A DNA stretch of 64,000 nt from Lysobacter sp. cf310 (GCF_900114355.1 NZ_FOSS01000001.1:1042368-1106367); one strand, 5' to 3'; positions 34,104 through 42,945 are shown, counted from the first letter of the stretch. A program made the numbers and translations. Notes: a model not told the origin generated them from the sequence alone.

Positions 34104-34787
34104 TTACTCCCCGCTGCGCGGAATGGCGAAGCGGTAGCCGCGGCCGCGCACGGTCTCGATCGGCTTCATCGCGCCGTCCGGGTCCAGCTTCTTGCGCAGG
34201 CGGCCGATGAAGACTTCGAGCACGTTGGAGTCGCGGTCGAAATCCTGCTGGTAGATGTGCTCGGTGAGGTCGGCCTTCGAGACCAGCTCGCCGGCGTGCA
34301 TCATCAAGTACTCCAGCACCTTGTACTCGTAGCTGGTCAGGTCGACGTTGGTACCGGCGACGCTGACCGTCTGCGCGGCCAGGTCCAGCATGACCGGCCC
34401 GCACTCCAGGGTCGGCTTGCTCCAGCCCGCGGCGCGGCGTACCAGCGCGTTGAGGCGCGCCAGCAGCTCTTCGACGTGGAAGGGCTTGACCAGGTAGTCG
34501 TCGGCGCCCTGCTTGAGGCCCTCGACCTTGTCCTGCCAGCTCGAACGGGCGGTCAGGATCAGGACCGGGAACTTCTTGCCTTCGTCGCGCAGGGCCTTGA
34601 TCAGCTCCATGCCCGACATCTTGGGCAGGCCGAGGTCGATGATGCCCAGGTCGAACGGGACTTCCCGGCCCATGTACAGGCCTTCCTCGCCGTCCTGGGC
34701 GGCATCCACAGCGAAGCCTTCCCGCTTCAGGCGCGCGGCCAGAGTCTCGCGCAGCGGTGCTTCGTCTTCGACCAACAGAATTCGCAT
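34104..34787 (-). CDS. phoP: PhoP-like response regulator (OmpR family)
   Basis: 227 residues. ATG at 34787 is preferred over the in-frame GTG six bases upstream because AAGGGAG sits at ideal distance. The receiver has acidic residues VEDE (7-10), phospho-acceptor Asp51 (IIDLGLP), LTARSS and LVKPF. The C-terminal winged helix ends VFIGRLRKKLDPDGAMKPIETVRGRGYRF. The wHTH and Asp contexts are typical PhoP. It is cotranscribed with the upstream PepSY-like gene (54-base gap) and the downstream kinase. Confidence 0.92.
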   Translation of the reverse strand: MRILLVEDEAPLRETLAARLKREGFAVDAAQDGEEGLYMGREVPFDLGIIDLGLPKMSGMELIKALRDEGKKFPVLILTARSSWQDKVEGLKQGADDYLVKPFHVEELLARLNALVRRAAGWSKPTLECGPVMLDLAAQTVSVAGTNVDLTSYEYKVLEYLMMHAGELVSKADLTEHIYQQDFDRDSNVLEVFIGRLRKKLDPDGAMKPIETVRGRGYRFAIPRSGE

Positions 34788-34841
34788 GGGCACTCCCTTA
34801 TCAGTCGACCGCGCCGGAGGGCGCGACCTCTACGCCAGAGG

Positions 34842-35222
34842 TTAGTCGTTGTCGTTGTCGTCGCCGCGTGTACGGCCGCCATCGTTGCGACGTTCGCGGC
34901 CCTGCTGCGGGTCGTCCATGTAGATCCGGACCCGACCGCTGGGGTCGACGACCTTGACCCGATTGACGTCGCGGCCGTCGAACGGCACGCGCTCGGCGCT
35001 CAGGACCTGGCCGCCGCCGCTTTCACGTTCGACGCGGCGCACTGCATCGGACAACGCGCGATGGCCTTCGTGCCGGTCATGGCCGTCGTCGCGGTCGCGA
35101 CGCTCCTGGCCCTGACCCTGGCCGCGGCCGCCCCGGTCCTGCTGCGCCCAGGCGTCGCCCGCCCCGACCGCGGTAGCGGCGAGCAGCAGCGTGGCCATGA
35201 CTCGGGCGGACAGGATCTTCAT
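34842..35222 (-). CDS. PepSY-like exported protein
   Basis: 126 residues. The signal peptide (about 1-26, TLLLAATAVGAGDAWAQ) is followed by a Gly/Arg/Gln/Asp-rich linker, then a single small beta domain (ALSDAVRRVERESGGGQVLSAERVPFDGRDVNRVKVVDPSGRVRIYMDDP) of PepSY type, and an acidic RTRGDDNDND tail. PepSY proteins in this position precede PhoP/PhoQ-like systems in many xanthomonads and are probably part of the signalling or of its regulon. Confidence 0.8.
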   Translation of the reverse strand: MKILSARVMATLLLAATAVGAGDAWAQQDRGGRGQGQGQERRDRDDGHDRHEGHRALSDAVRRVERESGGGQVLSAERVPFDGRDVNRVKVVDPSGRVRIYMDDPQQGRERRNDGGRTRGDDNDND

Positions 35223-35456
35223 GGGGACTCGACAGGACAACGTGACGGAACAATAGCGCACGGGCGCTGGATGAGGTGGCATTCTCGAAACGGAGCGGTG
35301 AATCCGGTCTGAACTTTTTCTTTACGTCCCAGCCACCATTCAGGCCCGTACTTGCGAGCAACGACGCGGAGCGTCGGCGAAACCGCCCGGTACTCGAATT
35401 CGAAGGCCGCGACCGCCCGTAAGCCCGGGCGGCGATGACATCGTGGTCAATGGACC

Positions 35457-36368
35457 TCAGTAGATCTCGCCCACGCAGCAGCGCAGCGAGCCGCCGCCGG
35501 CCTCGATCGCGTCCAGCGCGACCGCCGCCACGGCGAAGCCCGCCTGCGCCAGACCGGCCCGGCTGGCCGGGCTCAGCGCCGCGGCCGCGCGCGCGCTCAT
35601 CCAGACCCGGTCCGGCGACAGCGCGATCGCGTTGCCGGCGAAGGCGGCGTGCTCGGCCGGGCTCAGCGCGATCGCGTGCGGCGCATAGACCGCGGCGATG
35701 GCGGCGGCCGCGGCCGGATCGGCGAAACCGCCGGGGCAGATCAGGGCCGCGCGGCCGGCCAACACCGCCAGCACCACGTTGGTGTGGTATTCGCCCGCCG
35801 CCAGGTCGAACAGCAGGGTCGCGCGCAGGCCCAGGGCCTCGTGCATCAGGCGCGCGCCCTCGGCGTCGCAACGCTCGGACAGGCCGCAGTAGCCCAGCCC
35901 GCGCGCGCGGTCGATCACCAGCGCGCCGGTGAGCTCGCAGGGGTGCGGCTGGGTCGACAGGTCGATCTCGGCGTAACCCAGCACCTCGCGGAAGAAGGCG
36001 CGGATGTCGGCGCGCGCGGCCTCGCGCTGGCGCACCGGATGGCGCATGCGCCCGATCAGGGTGCGGCCTGGCGCGGTCGCATAGACGTTGTTGGGGAACA
36101 GCGCGTCGGGCGTGTCCGGGTCGCCGGCGAAGCAGACCGTGGGCAGCAGCGCCGACAGCGCGCGCTGCAGTTCGCGGTGCTGGGCGCTGGCCAGGCCCGG
36201 GTCGAAGCCCTCGGCGGCGGCCATGTAGCGGTTGTCGCCGGCCGACTGCTCGGCGCGCGCGAAGCCGTCGGGCGCGACCAGGAAGGCGGCGCGCGCGGTG
36301 GCCGGGCCGAAGTCCGGCGCGCAGTCGCGCGCGATGGCGAGAAAGGCCTCGCGGTCGCGGCCGATCAT
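35457..36368 (-). CDS. Arginine deiminase-related (amidinotransferase-fold) hydrolase
   Basis: 303 residues. GxFPNNVYAT (about 90), EYHTNVVLAV (about 195) and the C-terminal GGGSLRCCVGE with the catalytic Cys near the end are the CtlX / dimethylarginine-dimethylaminohydrolase-type signature. It could hydrolyse citrulline, arginine or methylated arginines; specificity is not visible. Its ATG overlaps the dusA stop (ATGA), so the two are cotranscribed. Confidence 0.85.
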   Translation of the reverse strand: MIGRDREAFLAIARDCAPDFGPATARAAFLVAPDGFARAEQSAGDNRYMAAAEGFDPGLASAQHRELQRALSALLPTVCFAGDPDTPDALFPNNVYATAPGRTLIGRMRHPVRQREAARADIRAFFREVLGYAEIDLSTQPHPCELTGALVIDRARGLGYCGLSERCDAEGARLMHEALGLRATLLFDLAAGEYHTNVVLAVLAGRAALICPGGFADPAAAAAIAAVYAPHAIALSPAEHAAFAGNAIALSPDRVWMSARAAAALSPASRAGLAQAGFAVAAVALDAIEAGGGSLRCCVGEIY

Positions 36369-37369
36369 GCCGCGTCGGCCCGCGCTTCGGTCAGCGCCAG
36401 CGCGCGTTCCACCAGCGACCAGTCCGCGCCGGGGCGGTGCGCGCCCTCGCTGAGCACCTGCCGGAACGCGCGCCCGCCGCGCTCGCCATGGAACAGGCCG
36501 AGCAGGTGACGGGTGATGTGCTTGAGCGCGACGCCGCGCGCGAGCTGGTCTTCCACGTAGGGCCGCAGCCCGCGCAGCAGTTCGGCGCGGCTGCGCAGCT
36601 CACCGCCGAACCAGGCCACGTCCAGGCGGTGCAGCAAATAAGGATCGTGATAGGCGGCGCGGCCGAGCATGGCGCCGTCGCTGTGGGCCAGGTGCGCGCT
36701 TGCGTCGGCCTGGCTGGCGATGCCGCCGTTGACGATCACCTGCAGCTCCGGATGGTCCTGCTTCAGGCGATAGGCCCAGTCGTAGCGCAGCGGCGGCACT
36801 TCGCGGTTTTCCTTCGGCGACAGGCCCTTCAACCAGGCATTGCGCGCATGCACCACGAACATGCCGCAGCCGGCCGCGGCCACGCGTTCGATGAAGGCCA
36901 GGAACACCTCGTAATGCTGATCGTCGTCGACCCCGAGCCGGCACTTCACCGTCACCGGCACCTCGCAGGCCGCGACCATGGCCGCGACCGAGTCGGCCAC
37001 CAGCCCCGGCTCGCGCATCAGGCAGGCACCGAACCGCCCGGCCTGGACCCGGTCGGAGGGACAGCCGCAGTTGAGATTGATCTCGTCGAAACCGTGCTCG
37101 GCGCCGATCCGCGCCGCCTGCGCCAGCAGCGCCGGCTCGCTGCCGCCCAACTGCAGCGCCACCGGATGCTCGACCGGATCCATCGCCAGCAACCGATCGC
37201 GATCGCCGTGGATCACCGCATTGGCGTGAACCATCTCGGTATACAGCCGCGCATGCGGCGCCAGCGCGCGGTGGAAGACCCGGCACTGGGTGTCGGTCCA
37301 GTCCATCATCGGGGCGACGGACAGGCGCAGTTGCGCGGCGGGAATGGCGGTGGCGGGAGCGGCGGTCAT
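36365..37369 (-). CDS. dusA: tRNA-dihydrouridine(20/20a) synthase
   Basis: 334 residues from ATG 37369 (an in-frame ATG at 37378 adds MPA). FMN-dependent reduction of uridine 20/20a in tRNA. LRLSVAPMMDWTD (FMN loop), LQLGGSEP, NLNCGCPSDRV with the catalytic Cys, VKCRLGVDD, VHARNAWLKGLSPKENR and NGGI all fit DusA. The gene is intact, but its 5' end (37301-37369) was supplied by an inserted element. The older 5' end is displaced to 40571-40657. The upstream promoter is therefore element-derived. Confidence 0.95.
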   Translation of the reverse strand: MTAAPATAIPAAQLRLSVAPMMDWTDTQCRVFHRALAPHARLYTEMVHANAVIHGDRDRLLAMDPVEHPVALQLGGSEPALLAQAARIGAEHGFDEINLNCGCPSDRVQAGRFGACLMREPGLVADSVAAMVAACEVPVTVKCRLGVDDDQHYEVFLAFIERVAAAGCGMFVVHARNAWLKGLSPKENREVPPLRYDWAYRLKQDHPELQVIVNGGIASQADASAHLAHSDGAMLGRAAYHDPYLLHRLDVAWFGGELRSRAELLRGLRPYVEDQLARGVALKHITRHLLGLFHGERGGRAFRQVLSEGAHRPGADWSLVERALALTEARADAA

Positions 37370-37489
37370 GGCGGGCATTGTACGGGGTGGGCGTTGAGCG
37401 CCGGCTCGGGCTGCTCCGTCGCTTCGCACTCGAAGTGCAGTCTAAATATCCAGAGCTAATACGAACCTGACCCAAGTTTTCCGTAGCGA
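37370..37489. promoter_or_regulatory. Element-supplied dusA upstream region
   Basis: It contains the duplicated ATTGTA segment and then sequence unrelated to the displaced copy's upstream region. The element's end therefore lies within or near it and must provide the present dusA promoter. Confidence 0.4.
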
Positions 37490-38890
37490 TTACTCATACA
37501 CTGCATACACGCCATCGAATTCCCACTGACTGACGCCTTCTGCCCCTTTACTCAAGTAGCCAGGGTCAATAGGAACGTGCAGGTCGACGCCACGACTCAA
37601 GCACTCAATGACGGCCGCTTTCTCGTCTGGAGATTGCCGCTCCCACCATCGCGGAGAGAAAGCGGTGTTCTCGCAGTTGGAGACAACCATGCGGAACATG
37701 GCATCCGCTCCCGCCCTCTGGTCCTCGTGGATGACAGCCGCAAGTGATCCAATGAATTTGCGGCATGTCGGAGCGCTCGACTTTTGCCAGGCGAACAAGA
37801 AGCCCCATCCGTGCTGGACGGGCGCAGAGCAGAACGTTAGGAGGTCATAGCGGCACTCAGGATCCGCCAGATCCTGCAGCGGCTGCCCCAAGAAATCGAA
37901 CTCAGGGTAGAACAACCCCGAGAACGCAACAGTTTGCGGTTGCTTGCTCGTGAAAAGAAGGTATTCGATATCAAGATATTTCTTGCTAGATATTGCCAGA
38001 TCGAACTGCGATTTGTGAGATCGCAGGTTCTCCAGCGAGATCGACGTCCCCGCTTTCATTATATCTAAGGTCGGGCGCATGGCGCTTCCTTCCGGGAGAT
38101 CCCTGATCTGGCTTTCTATGAGATCTAGCGCGTTTTCCTTGACGAAGACTTCCCTGCACAGCGACCTGTAGGCATAGAGAAGAACCTGCTCGCTTGTCGG
38201 TACTAACGGCGTCTTGTCTATCGGAGCGAACAACTCATTGTCATGCCTGTTGCAGAATCCATTGAAGGTCGAGACGCCGCCTATTCCATGCCTAACGAGG
38301 GAGACTCCACCATCGTTTTTCTTGATGCCCCCCACATTCATCGATAACGCGTAGACATGCCCTTCGTGCGCAATGACGGAAAGCTGTCCATTCTTCTGGA
38401 TTGAGTGAGCGCTTATGAACTCGCCACACTGCTCCCCGCTTGCGTAATGCAGACACCGCCCGGTCTTCGACAACTTCTTCTTCCTACCGACGTAGGTATT
38501 GAGATCAAAAAGTTGTGGCTGGTCGAACGGCATTGGGCCCGACTCAGATTTTCCATCTAGCGACCAGCATATGTAGGCGATGGCGATGCCTTTCTCCTGC
38601 GCAACTCGAAACTGAGCAAGCCCAATATCGCGATCTGTGAAATCCGCCTCTACAACTTCAACAATTGGAACTTCCTCGTCAATGACTGTCCATTCGCCTT
38701 TCGCAACGAAGAAGCGCGCCTTTGAATAAGCAGAAATTTCGTTGTCTGCAATAACCCAGCATGCGGCATAAGCACCAGCTACGGCAGAGTAGTGCAGGTT
38801 GTGCGTGGTGGGGGCGACCTGGAATCTGACGAAGAACGTTGCCCGATTGGGCACGGAAGTGACGCAATGCTCGCCCGTTCTCTCAACCAT
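37490..38890 (-). CDS. Island protein with Cys/His cluster, unknown
   Basis: 466 residues, no signal peptide or membrane helix. Three parts are visible. Residues ~20-110 are beta-rich with Asp/Glu runs (EEVPIVEVVEADF). A Cys/His cluster includes C146, C155, AHSIQK (H162) and GFCNRHDNELF (C213, H216), suggesting a structural Zn site. Residues ~240-466 are a helical-beta half with DLIESQIRDLP and PEFDFLGQPLQDL. Start ATG 38890 with AGGAAG upstream. GC about 50 %. I do not recognise the family. Lying with ApeA in a dusA island makes a defence role likely but unproven. Confidence 0.8.
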   Translation of the reverse strand: MVERTGEHCVTSVPNRATFFVRFQVAPTTHNLHYSAVAGAYAACWVIADNEISAYSKARFFVAKGEWTVIDEEVPIVEVVEADFTDRDIGLAQFRVAQEKGIAIAYICWSLDGKSESGPMPFDQPQLFDLNTYVGRKKKLSKTGRCLHYASGEQCGEFISAHSIQKNGQLSVIAHEGHVYALSMNVGGIKKNDGGVSLVRHGIGGVSTFNGFCNRHDNELFAPIDKTPLVPTSEQVLLYAYRSLCREVFVKENALDLIESQIRDLPEGSAMRPTLDIMKAGTSISLENLRSHKSQFDLAISSKKYLDIEYLLFTSKQPQTVAFSGLFYPEFDFLGQPLQDLADPECRYDLLTFCSAPVQHGWGFLFAWQKSSAPTCRKFIGSLAAVIHEDQRAGADAMFRMVVSNCENTAFSPRWWERQSPDEKAAVIECLSRGVDLHVPIDPGYLSKGAEGVSQWEFDGVYAVYE

Positions 38891-39072
38891 ACGTAGACAT
38901 CACTTCCTAACATAGAATTGTTCAACGAGATGTTCAACAGGCGTAAGTCCAATGGCAGTACCGCCTTGCAGGCATCGCCCCACCCCGGCGTCCCGGTGCC
39001 TCGGATTAACGAGATTGCTCACTCACATCTTTCACACCTTTCGCTTCGGCGCGCACACCACTATTTCGGCTC

Positions 39073-40350
39073 CTAGGATTCTCGTTCGTGCGCTGGATAC
39101 TTCTCCAGACAAAGCGTTTCACTCATCCAGTAGTTTCTCGCCAGTCCAATTGCGTCTTCATCACTCAGGCCAAGGAGCGCAAGAATCTCCAGGTTGGATA
39201 GGGCCGCAATGAAATCACCATAGCGCAGCAAGATCCAGTTCTTCGCAGCCTTGTCCCTGAGGTCACCAGCGGCGTGCGCGTAGTAGTGGCGACTGTCCTT
39301 TATCTGCCTGAGGGCATCATCTGATGGCATGACTTTGAACGCGGCAGCCCATCGCGCTCGGATGTCCTGAAGGCGTTCCAGCAACGAAAATTCCTTCTTG
39401 GTCATGCGCGTAGTGCGCAGCTTATGTAGCTCTTCCAGCGCCGCGACGTTCCAGAGAAAGTGCAGGATGATGTCCTTCCTGTCCCGGTCGAAGGCCGCGA
39501 AGTATCGTTCGAACGCTTCGGGATAGGCTTGATGTACCTCGAACCAGCGCATCAACAACGCCGGGAAGCGATCCCGTATGTCGTCGAACTGCGCCAACTG
39601 CTCGTCCCATTCGAACTTTCTTGGCTTGACCGCATGCAGCGATGAGTGCCTGATTTCAATATCCGGAACCCCCCGCTCGATGTCTGCCTCGTCGATGACC
39701 ATCAGATGCGTATGCGGCAGATGCTGCTGGGACAGGAACTCCAAGAACCTTCGCAGGCGGTACATCAGCTCCCACAGTCGCTCGAAGGGCAATCGCGTGG
39801 GCGACAGAATCCGAAAGCCCATCGGGCGATCCACGTGGAATTGCTCTGAGCCCCAATTGCCAAACGGCACTGTAGCCGAATAGAACCTTTCGAGAGCGAG
39901 TCTGTCGGGCAAGGGGTAGCGCGTCACCTCAAACGCCTTGAAGCGCACGACCGTACTGGACTGGTCCCCGATGTCGGCGTCGAAGCACTGTTCATGGAAC
40001 CATGTTGGGCTACCTGGCAGTCGGAACTGCACGCCTCGACCGCCCAAATCCTTGCGCAGTGTGCCGAGCGCAATACGCGTGGATTCGATCTTGGAGGACA
40101 CTACGGTACCGTCGCCCTTTCTGCTGGCGGATGCGAAGCAGTTGAACAAGGTTGCCATTTCGTGCCGCCCTTGGAGCTTGGCGAAAACGATGGCGTCAGC
40201 CAGCAGACCGGTCGGGGTCAGAGCCCCCTCCAAGCGCACCGTGGCGCCAGCTTCGTCGAAGTCCAGGACGCCGGAAACTGCAGTTTCCTCACTCTGACTG
40301 GGTAGCCAGAAGCGACCCAGATACGAGTGTGGCGTATCCGTATTTCTCAA
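39073..40350 (-). CDS. apeA: ApeA-type HEPN anti-phage protein
   Basis: 425 residues. The N-terminus GRFWLPSQSEETAVSGVLDFDEAG (about 12-35) is the opening of the ApeA N-terminal beta domain. The C-terminal ~130 residues are helical and carry SRHYYAH (R354-x4-H359), the HEPN RNase motif. ApeA is an established single-gene phage-defence protein thought to cleave RNA on infection. The start is TTG at 40350, chosen because a perfect AGGAGG lies four bases upstream; no closer ATG fits. GC is lower than in core genes. Nearest neighbour is the unknown Cys/His protein downstream. Confidence 0.82.
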   Translation of the reverse strand: MRNTDTPHSYLGRFWLPSQSEETAVSGVLDFDEAGATVRLEGALTPTGLLADAIVFAKLQGRHEMATLFNCFASASRKGDGTVVSSKIESTRIALGTLRKDLGGRGVQFRLPGSPTWFHEQCFDADIGDQSSTVVRFKAFEVTRYPLPDRLALERFYSATVPFGNWGSEQFHVDRPMGFRILSPTRLPFERLWELMYRLRRFLEFLSQQHLPHTHLMVIDEADIERGVPDIEIRHSSLHAVKPRKFEWDEQLAQFDDIRDRFPALLMRWFEVHQAYPEAFERYFAAFDRDRKDIILHFLWNVAALEELHKLRTTRMTKKEFSLLERLQDIRARWAAAFKVMPSDDALRQIKDSRHYYAHAAGDLRDKAAKNWILLRYGDFIAALSNLEILALLGLSDEDAIGLARNYWMSETLCLEKYPAHERES

Positions 40351-40570
40351 GCTGCCTCCTCACTCGCTAGCCGAGCGATTGCGAGCATGGTCAGGCGTCC
40401 TCGTTGGTCCCGACACCATGTTGCGCCAAGCTATTTTTCCGCAAGTTGTCTGCAATGACTGTCGGCAATATAGATGGTGTTGCGAATGACACGCTCGCGT
40501 GTGTAAATGCGTGCACATAAACTGAACACGATAAATCGCAACTAACTGAAAATTCAAGAATTTCCGCCAA

Positions 40571-40657
40571 GTCCATCATCGGAGCGATGGACAGGCGCAA
40601 TTGCGCGGCGGGAATGGCGGGAATGGCGAGGGCGGCGGTCATTGCGGCCATTGTAAG
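40571..40657 (-). pseudogene. dusA: Displaced 5' fragment of dusA
   Basis: On the minus strand it reads MTAALAIPAIPAAQLRLS then IAPMMD, against MTAAPATAIPAAQLRLS then VAPMMD at the intact gene. After Asp the frame runs into island sequence (LAEILEFSV). It marks the island's far end. The native dusA promoter should lie just to its right, around 40660-40800. Confidence 0.85.
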
Positions 40658-40877
40658 GGCTGCTAGCGGAGCCCCGGCTCTGGGGTGCCGCCCCAAGGCC
40701 CTGGCAGATCTGTGTTTGACCGCCGCGCCGGGCGCGCCGCGTTGGCCTAGGGGCGGACTCAAGACCGCGCTGGATACGCGCTGCGGGCTGCATCGCGCCT
40801 GCACTTGAGATTCGAACGTCCCTCAGTCGCCGTTTCTTCCACTCCGGACGCGCGACGCGAAACGGAAGGATGCCGAG

Positions 40878-42053
40878 ATGTCGCACCGTCCTCTCATCAA
40901 CCCGCCGCGCTACGCGCTCGACTGGTCGTACACCGTCGCAGTGGCGGCCCTATTCGCGAACCTACCGGCGCACGCCAGCTGTGAAGAACGCCCCGGCACG
41001 CCGACCGATCTAGTCGCCGCGCCACTGTCCCCCACCGCCATTCGCCTGAGCTGGAGGAACACCACCGGCCGGGCGGCGGCGGGCGCTGCAAGCGGCCATA
41101 CCATGTATTTCGACTTCCACGTACGCGACCTCTACGGTGGTGATCTAGGTCGCGACCTGACCGGGGACGGGCCCCATTCCAACCTCCTGTACGGCGGTAT
41201 CACCAGTCGCGAGTTCGATGGCCTCAACATGGGCACGGACTATTGCTTCTACATGCACGCGCGCACCGCGGCGGGCACCCAGGGCTGCGTGTCGCAGCAG
41301 CCCTCGTCCGCCGCCTGCACCGCAACCCTAGTACCGGCCGATTCCGTGCCCAACGGCTGCAAATCGGGCTACGTCTGGCGCACGGCGACGCCGGCCGACG
41401 ATGTCTGCGTCACACCCGAGGTGCGCGCGCAGACCTTGGCCGACAACGAGCTCGCAGCCAGCCGGCGGGTTGCCCCGCCAGGCTTCAACCCCGATACCTG
41501 CCGGATGTCCAGCCTGGATGGCTCGGACCGTCAGCCCAAGGAATGCTGGGCCTTCAACGTTCCCTGCATTGCGCCCTATGTCTGGCGCCGGGCCACGCAG
41601 GACGACTATGTGTGCGTGCCGGTCGAAACCGCACAACAGGCTGCCAGCGACAACGCACGCGGGCCCGAGCGTCGTCCGACCCGAGTGTCCGCCAACGCGG
41701 TGCCGCCATCCGCGCCGGATCAAGCGAATCCGCCGCCGACGCAGCGCACCTGCTCCGGCCAGCTGTATGCGCAGGCCGAGTACTTCGATATCCACTACAG
41801 CAACGGCAACGGGTGCAGCCGCACGGATCGCGTGATCGCCAACTCGCAAGGAGAAGCCATGATGTGCGGGCGCGCAACATACGGCGACGCCTTCGAGGAA
41901 ACCGCGCCGACGACGTTCCGCGTCAGCGGCACGACCAGCCCCTCCGGTTGCCGGGGTTTCACCATCAGCGCGAGCAGCGAAGACAACGCACTGCAATGCG
42001 CGGCCGCGGAATGCGGCGTAGACTGCGAGACCGCGATCGGCGAGTGCCCTTAG
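40878..42053 (+). CDS. Secreted fibronectin type III protein with Cys-rich repeats
   Basis: 391 residues. N-terminal signal (about 12-34, VAVAALFANLPAHA). An FN3 domain (about 40-130) has PGTPTDLVAAPLSPTAIRLSWRN and a YCFYMHARTAAG strand. Two repeats contain (G/P)YVWR(T/R)AT(P/Q)(A/D)DxVCV(T/P) followed by DN-x-A/G-x-x-R-R (about 155-198 and 230-273). A Cys-rich C-terminal domain ends ALQCAAAECGVDCETAIGECP. Many Cys pairs imply disulphides and export. Function unknown; adhesion or glycan binding is possible. Confidence 0.8.
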   Translation: MSHRPLINPPRYALDWSYTVAVAALFANLPAHASCEERPGTPTDLVAAPLSPTAIRLSWRNTTGRAAAGAASGHTMYFDFHVRDLYGGDLGRDLTGDGPHSNLLYGGITSREFDGLNMGTDYCFYMHARTAAGTQGCVSQQPSSAACTATLVPADSVPNGCKSGYVWRTATPADDVCVTPEVRAQTLADNELAASRRVAPPGFNPDTCRMSSLDGSDRQPKECWAFNVPCIAPYVWRRATQDDYVCVPVETAQQAASDNARGPERRPTRVSANAVPPSAPDQANPPPTQRTCSGQLYAQAEYFDIHYSNGNGCSRTDRVIANSQGEAMMCGRATYGDAFEETAPTTFRVSGTTSPSGCRGFTISASSEDNALQCAAAECGVDCETAIGECP

Positions 42054-42161
42054 TCGTCCATGACCAGCGATCCGCCGCCAGTCCCGTGACGCTCGCGGGT
42101 CTGAAATTGTCGACGGGCCGCACTGCCGCTAACGTAGGGCCGTCGACGACAGGGAGCGGGC

Positions 42162-42425
42162 ATGGCCTACGCAGTGCTGGTGCTGGCGGCATGGGGCATG
42201 GTGTTCCTGCGCCTGCCGGTGTGGCTGGCGCTGCTGCTCGGCCTGGGCAGTTTCGGCTTTGGCGCGGTGCTGGTGGTGTTCGGCGCCGCCGGCGCTTATT
42301 GGAACAGTCATATGGCGCCCGGCAACGACGGCGCTTACTGGACCCTGGGAACGGGCGTGCTGCTGTTGCTGGCCGGCATCGCAATGCTGGTCAGGCCGAT
42401 GTTGCGTGCGCCGCCGGAGCCCTGA
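42162..42425 (+). CDS. Small membrane protein, unknown
   Basis: 87 residues with two predicted transmembrane helices: about 5-48 (a long hydrophobic stretch with two sub-segments) and about 60-79 (TGVLLLLAGIAMLV). They are separated by a short SHMAPGNDGAYW loop. Preceded by GGGAG. No recognised domain. Confidence 0.6.
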   Translation: MAYAVLVLAAWGMVFLRLPVWLALLLGLGSFGFGAVLVVFGAAGAYWNSHMAPGNDGAYWTLGTGVLLLLAGIAMLVRPMLRAPPEP

Positions 42426-42609
42426 GCCCACGCCCGGCCCGTTCCGGCGCATGCGGGAACCGCGAGCCGCGCGCGCCGGCCTCACGCACGACCGACCCGC
42501 AGCTGAATCGCTTGGATGCAAACCGCCCTGAACAGGCCGACGCCGACGGCCGCGTCACCGCGCGCGGCGGAACCTCAGGGCGCAGGGGCTGCATCGAAGG
42601 AGGCCCGTC

Positions 42610-42945
42610 ATGAAACCGCAGATCCGCGCCTATGCCCTGGCGCTGGCCGCCGCGCTGGTCGCGACGCCGGCTCTGGCCCAGGAAACCGCCAAGCCGAAGA
42701 CGATGAGTTCGGCCGAGAAGATCGCCGTGATCGACAGCAACCGCGACGGCATCGTCACCGCCGAGGAGCATGCCGCAGGCGCGCGCGCGATGTTCGAGCG
42801 GATGGATGCCGACCACGACGGCAAGGTCAGCGCCGCCGAAATGGATGCCGCGCATCGCGCGATGAGTCAGCAGCAGCCGCCCAAGGCCAACGCCGACGAT
42901 CCGCCGCCGAACGAGCGGCCGATGGACAACAAGAAGAAGGAGTGA
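42610..42945 (+). CDS. Exported EF-hand protein
   Basis: 111 residues. Signal peptide MKPQIRAYALALAAALVATPALA. Two EF-hand loops: DSNRDGIVTAEE (about 43-54) and DADHDGKVSAAE (about 69-80), both with canonical Asp/Asp/Asp-Gly-x-Glu ligands, so Ca2+ binding is expected. Pro/Lys-rich tail. GGAGG lies before the start. Related in plan to the EF-hand protein at 46170-46562. Confidence 0.88.
   Translation: MKPQIRAYALALAAALVATPALAQETAKPKTMSSAEKIAVIDSNRDGIVTAEEHAAGARAMFERMDADHDGKVSAAEMDAAHRAMSQQQPPKANADDPPPNERPMDNKKKE

Larger units (their letters stand above)
37301..40582. mobile_element. Genomic island inserted in the 5' end of dusA
   Basis: GTCCATCATCGG (dusA codons for Pro-Met-Met-Asp) occurs at 37301 and again at 40571. 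The similarity continues for about 85 bases covering the dusA start and upstream ATTGTA. Between them lie 3.2 kb of clearly lower GC with two genes, both on the minus strand. dusA is a known integration hotspot whose attB lies at exactly this codon region. No integrase gene was found, so this is a minimal or decayed element. Confidence 0.82.

Noticed and set aside
33961-34404. A 147-residue minus-strand frame overlapping the response regulator
   Set aside because: Only its last 31 codons, outside the regulator, look meaningful (mini-ORF 1). The rest is an out-of-frame reading of the regulator gene.
37301-40582. An integrase or transposase inside the dusA island
   Set aside because: Both complete genes were read through; neither has tyrosine- or serine-recombinase or DDE motifs, and no fragment of one was seen in the gaps.
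40391-40804. 137-residue minus-strand frame as a gene
   Set aside because: It is the displaced dusA 5' end reading into island sequence; no full protein remains.
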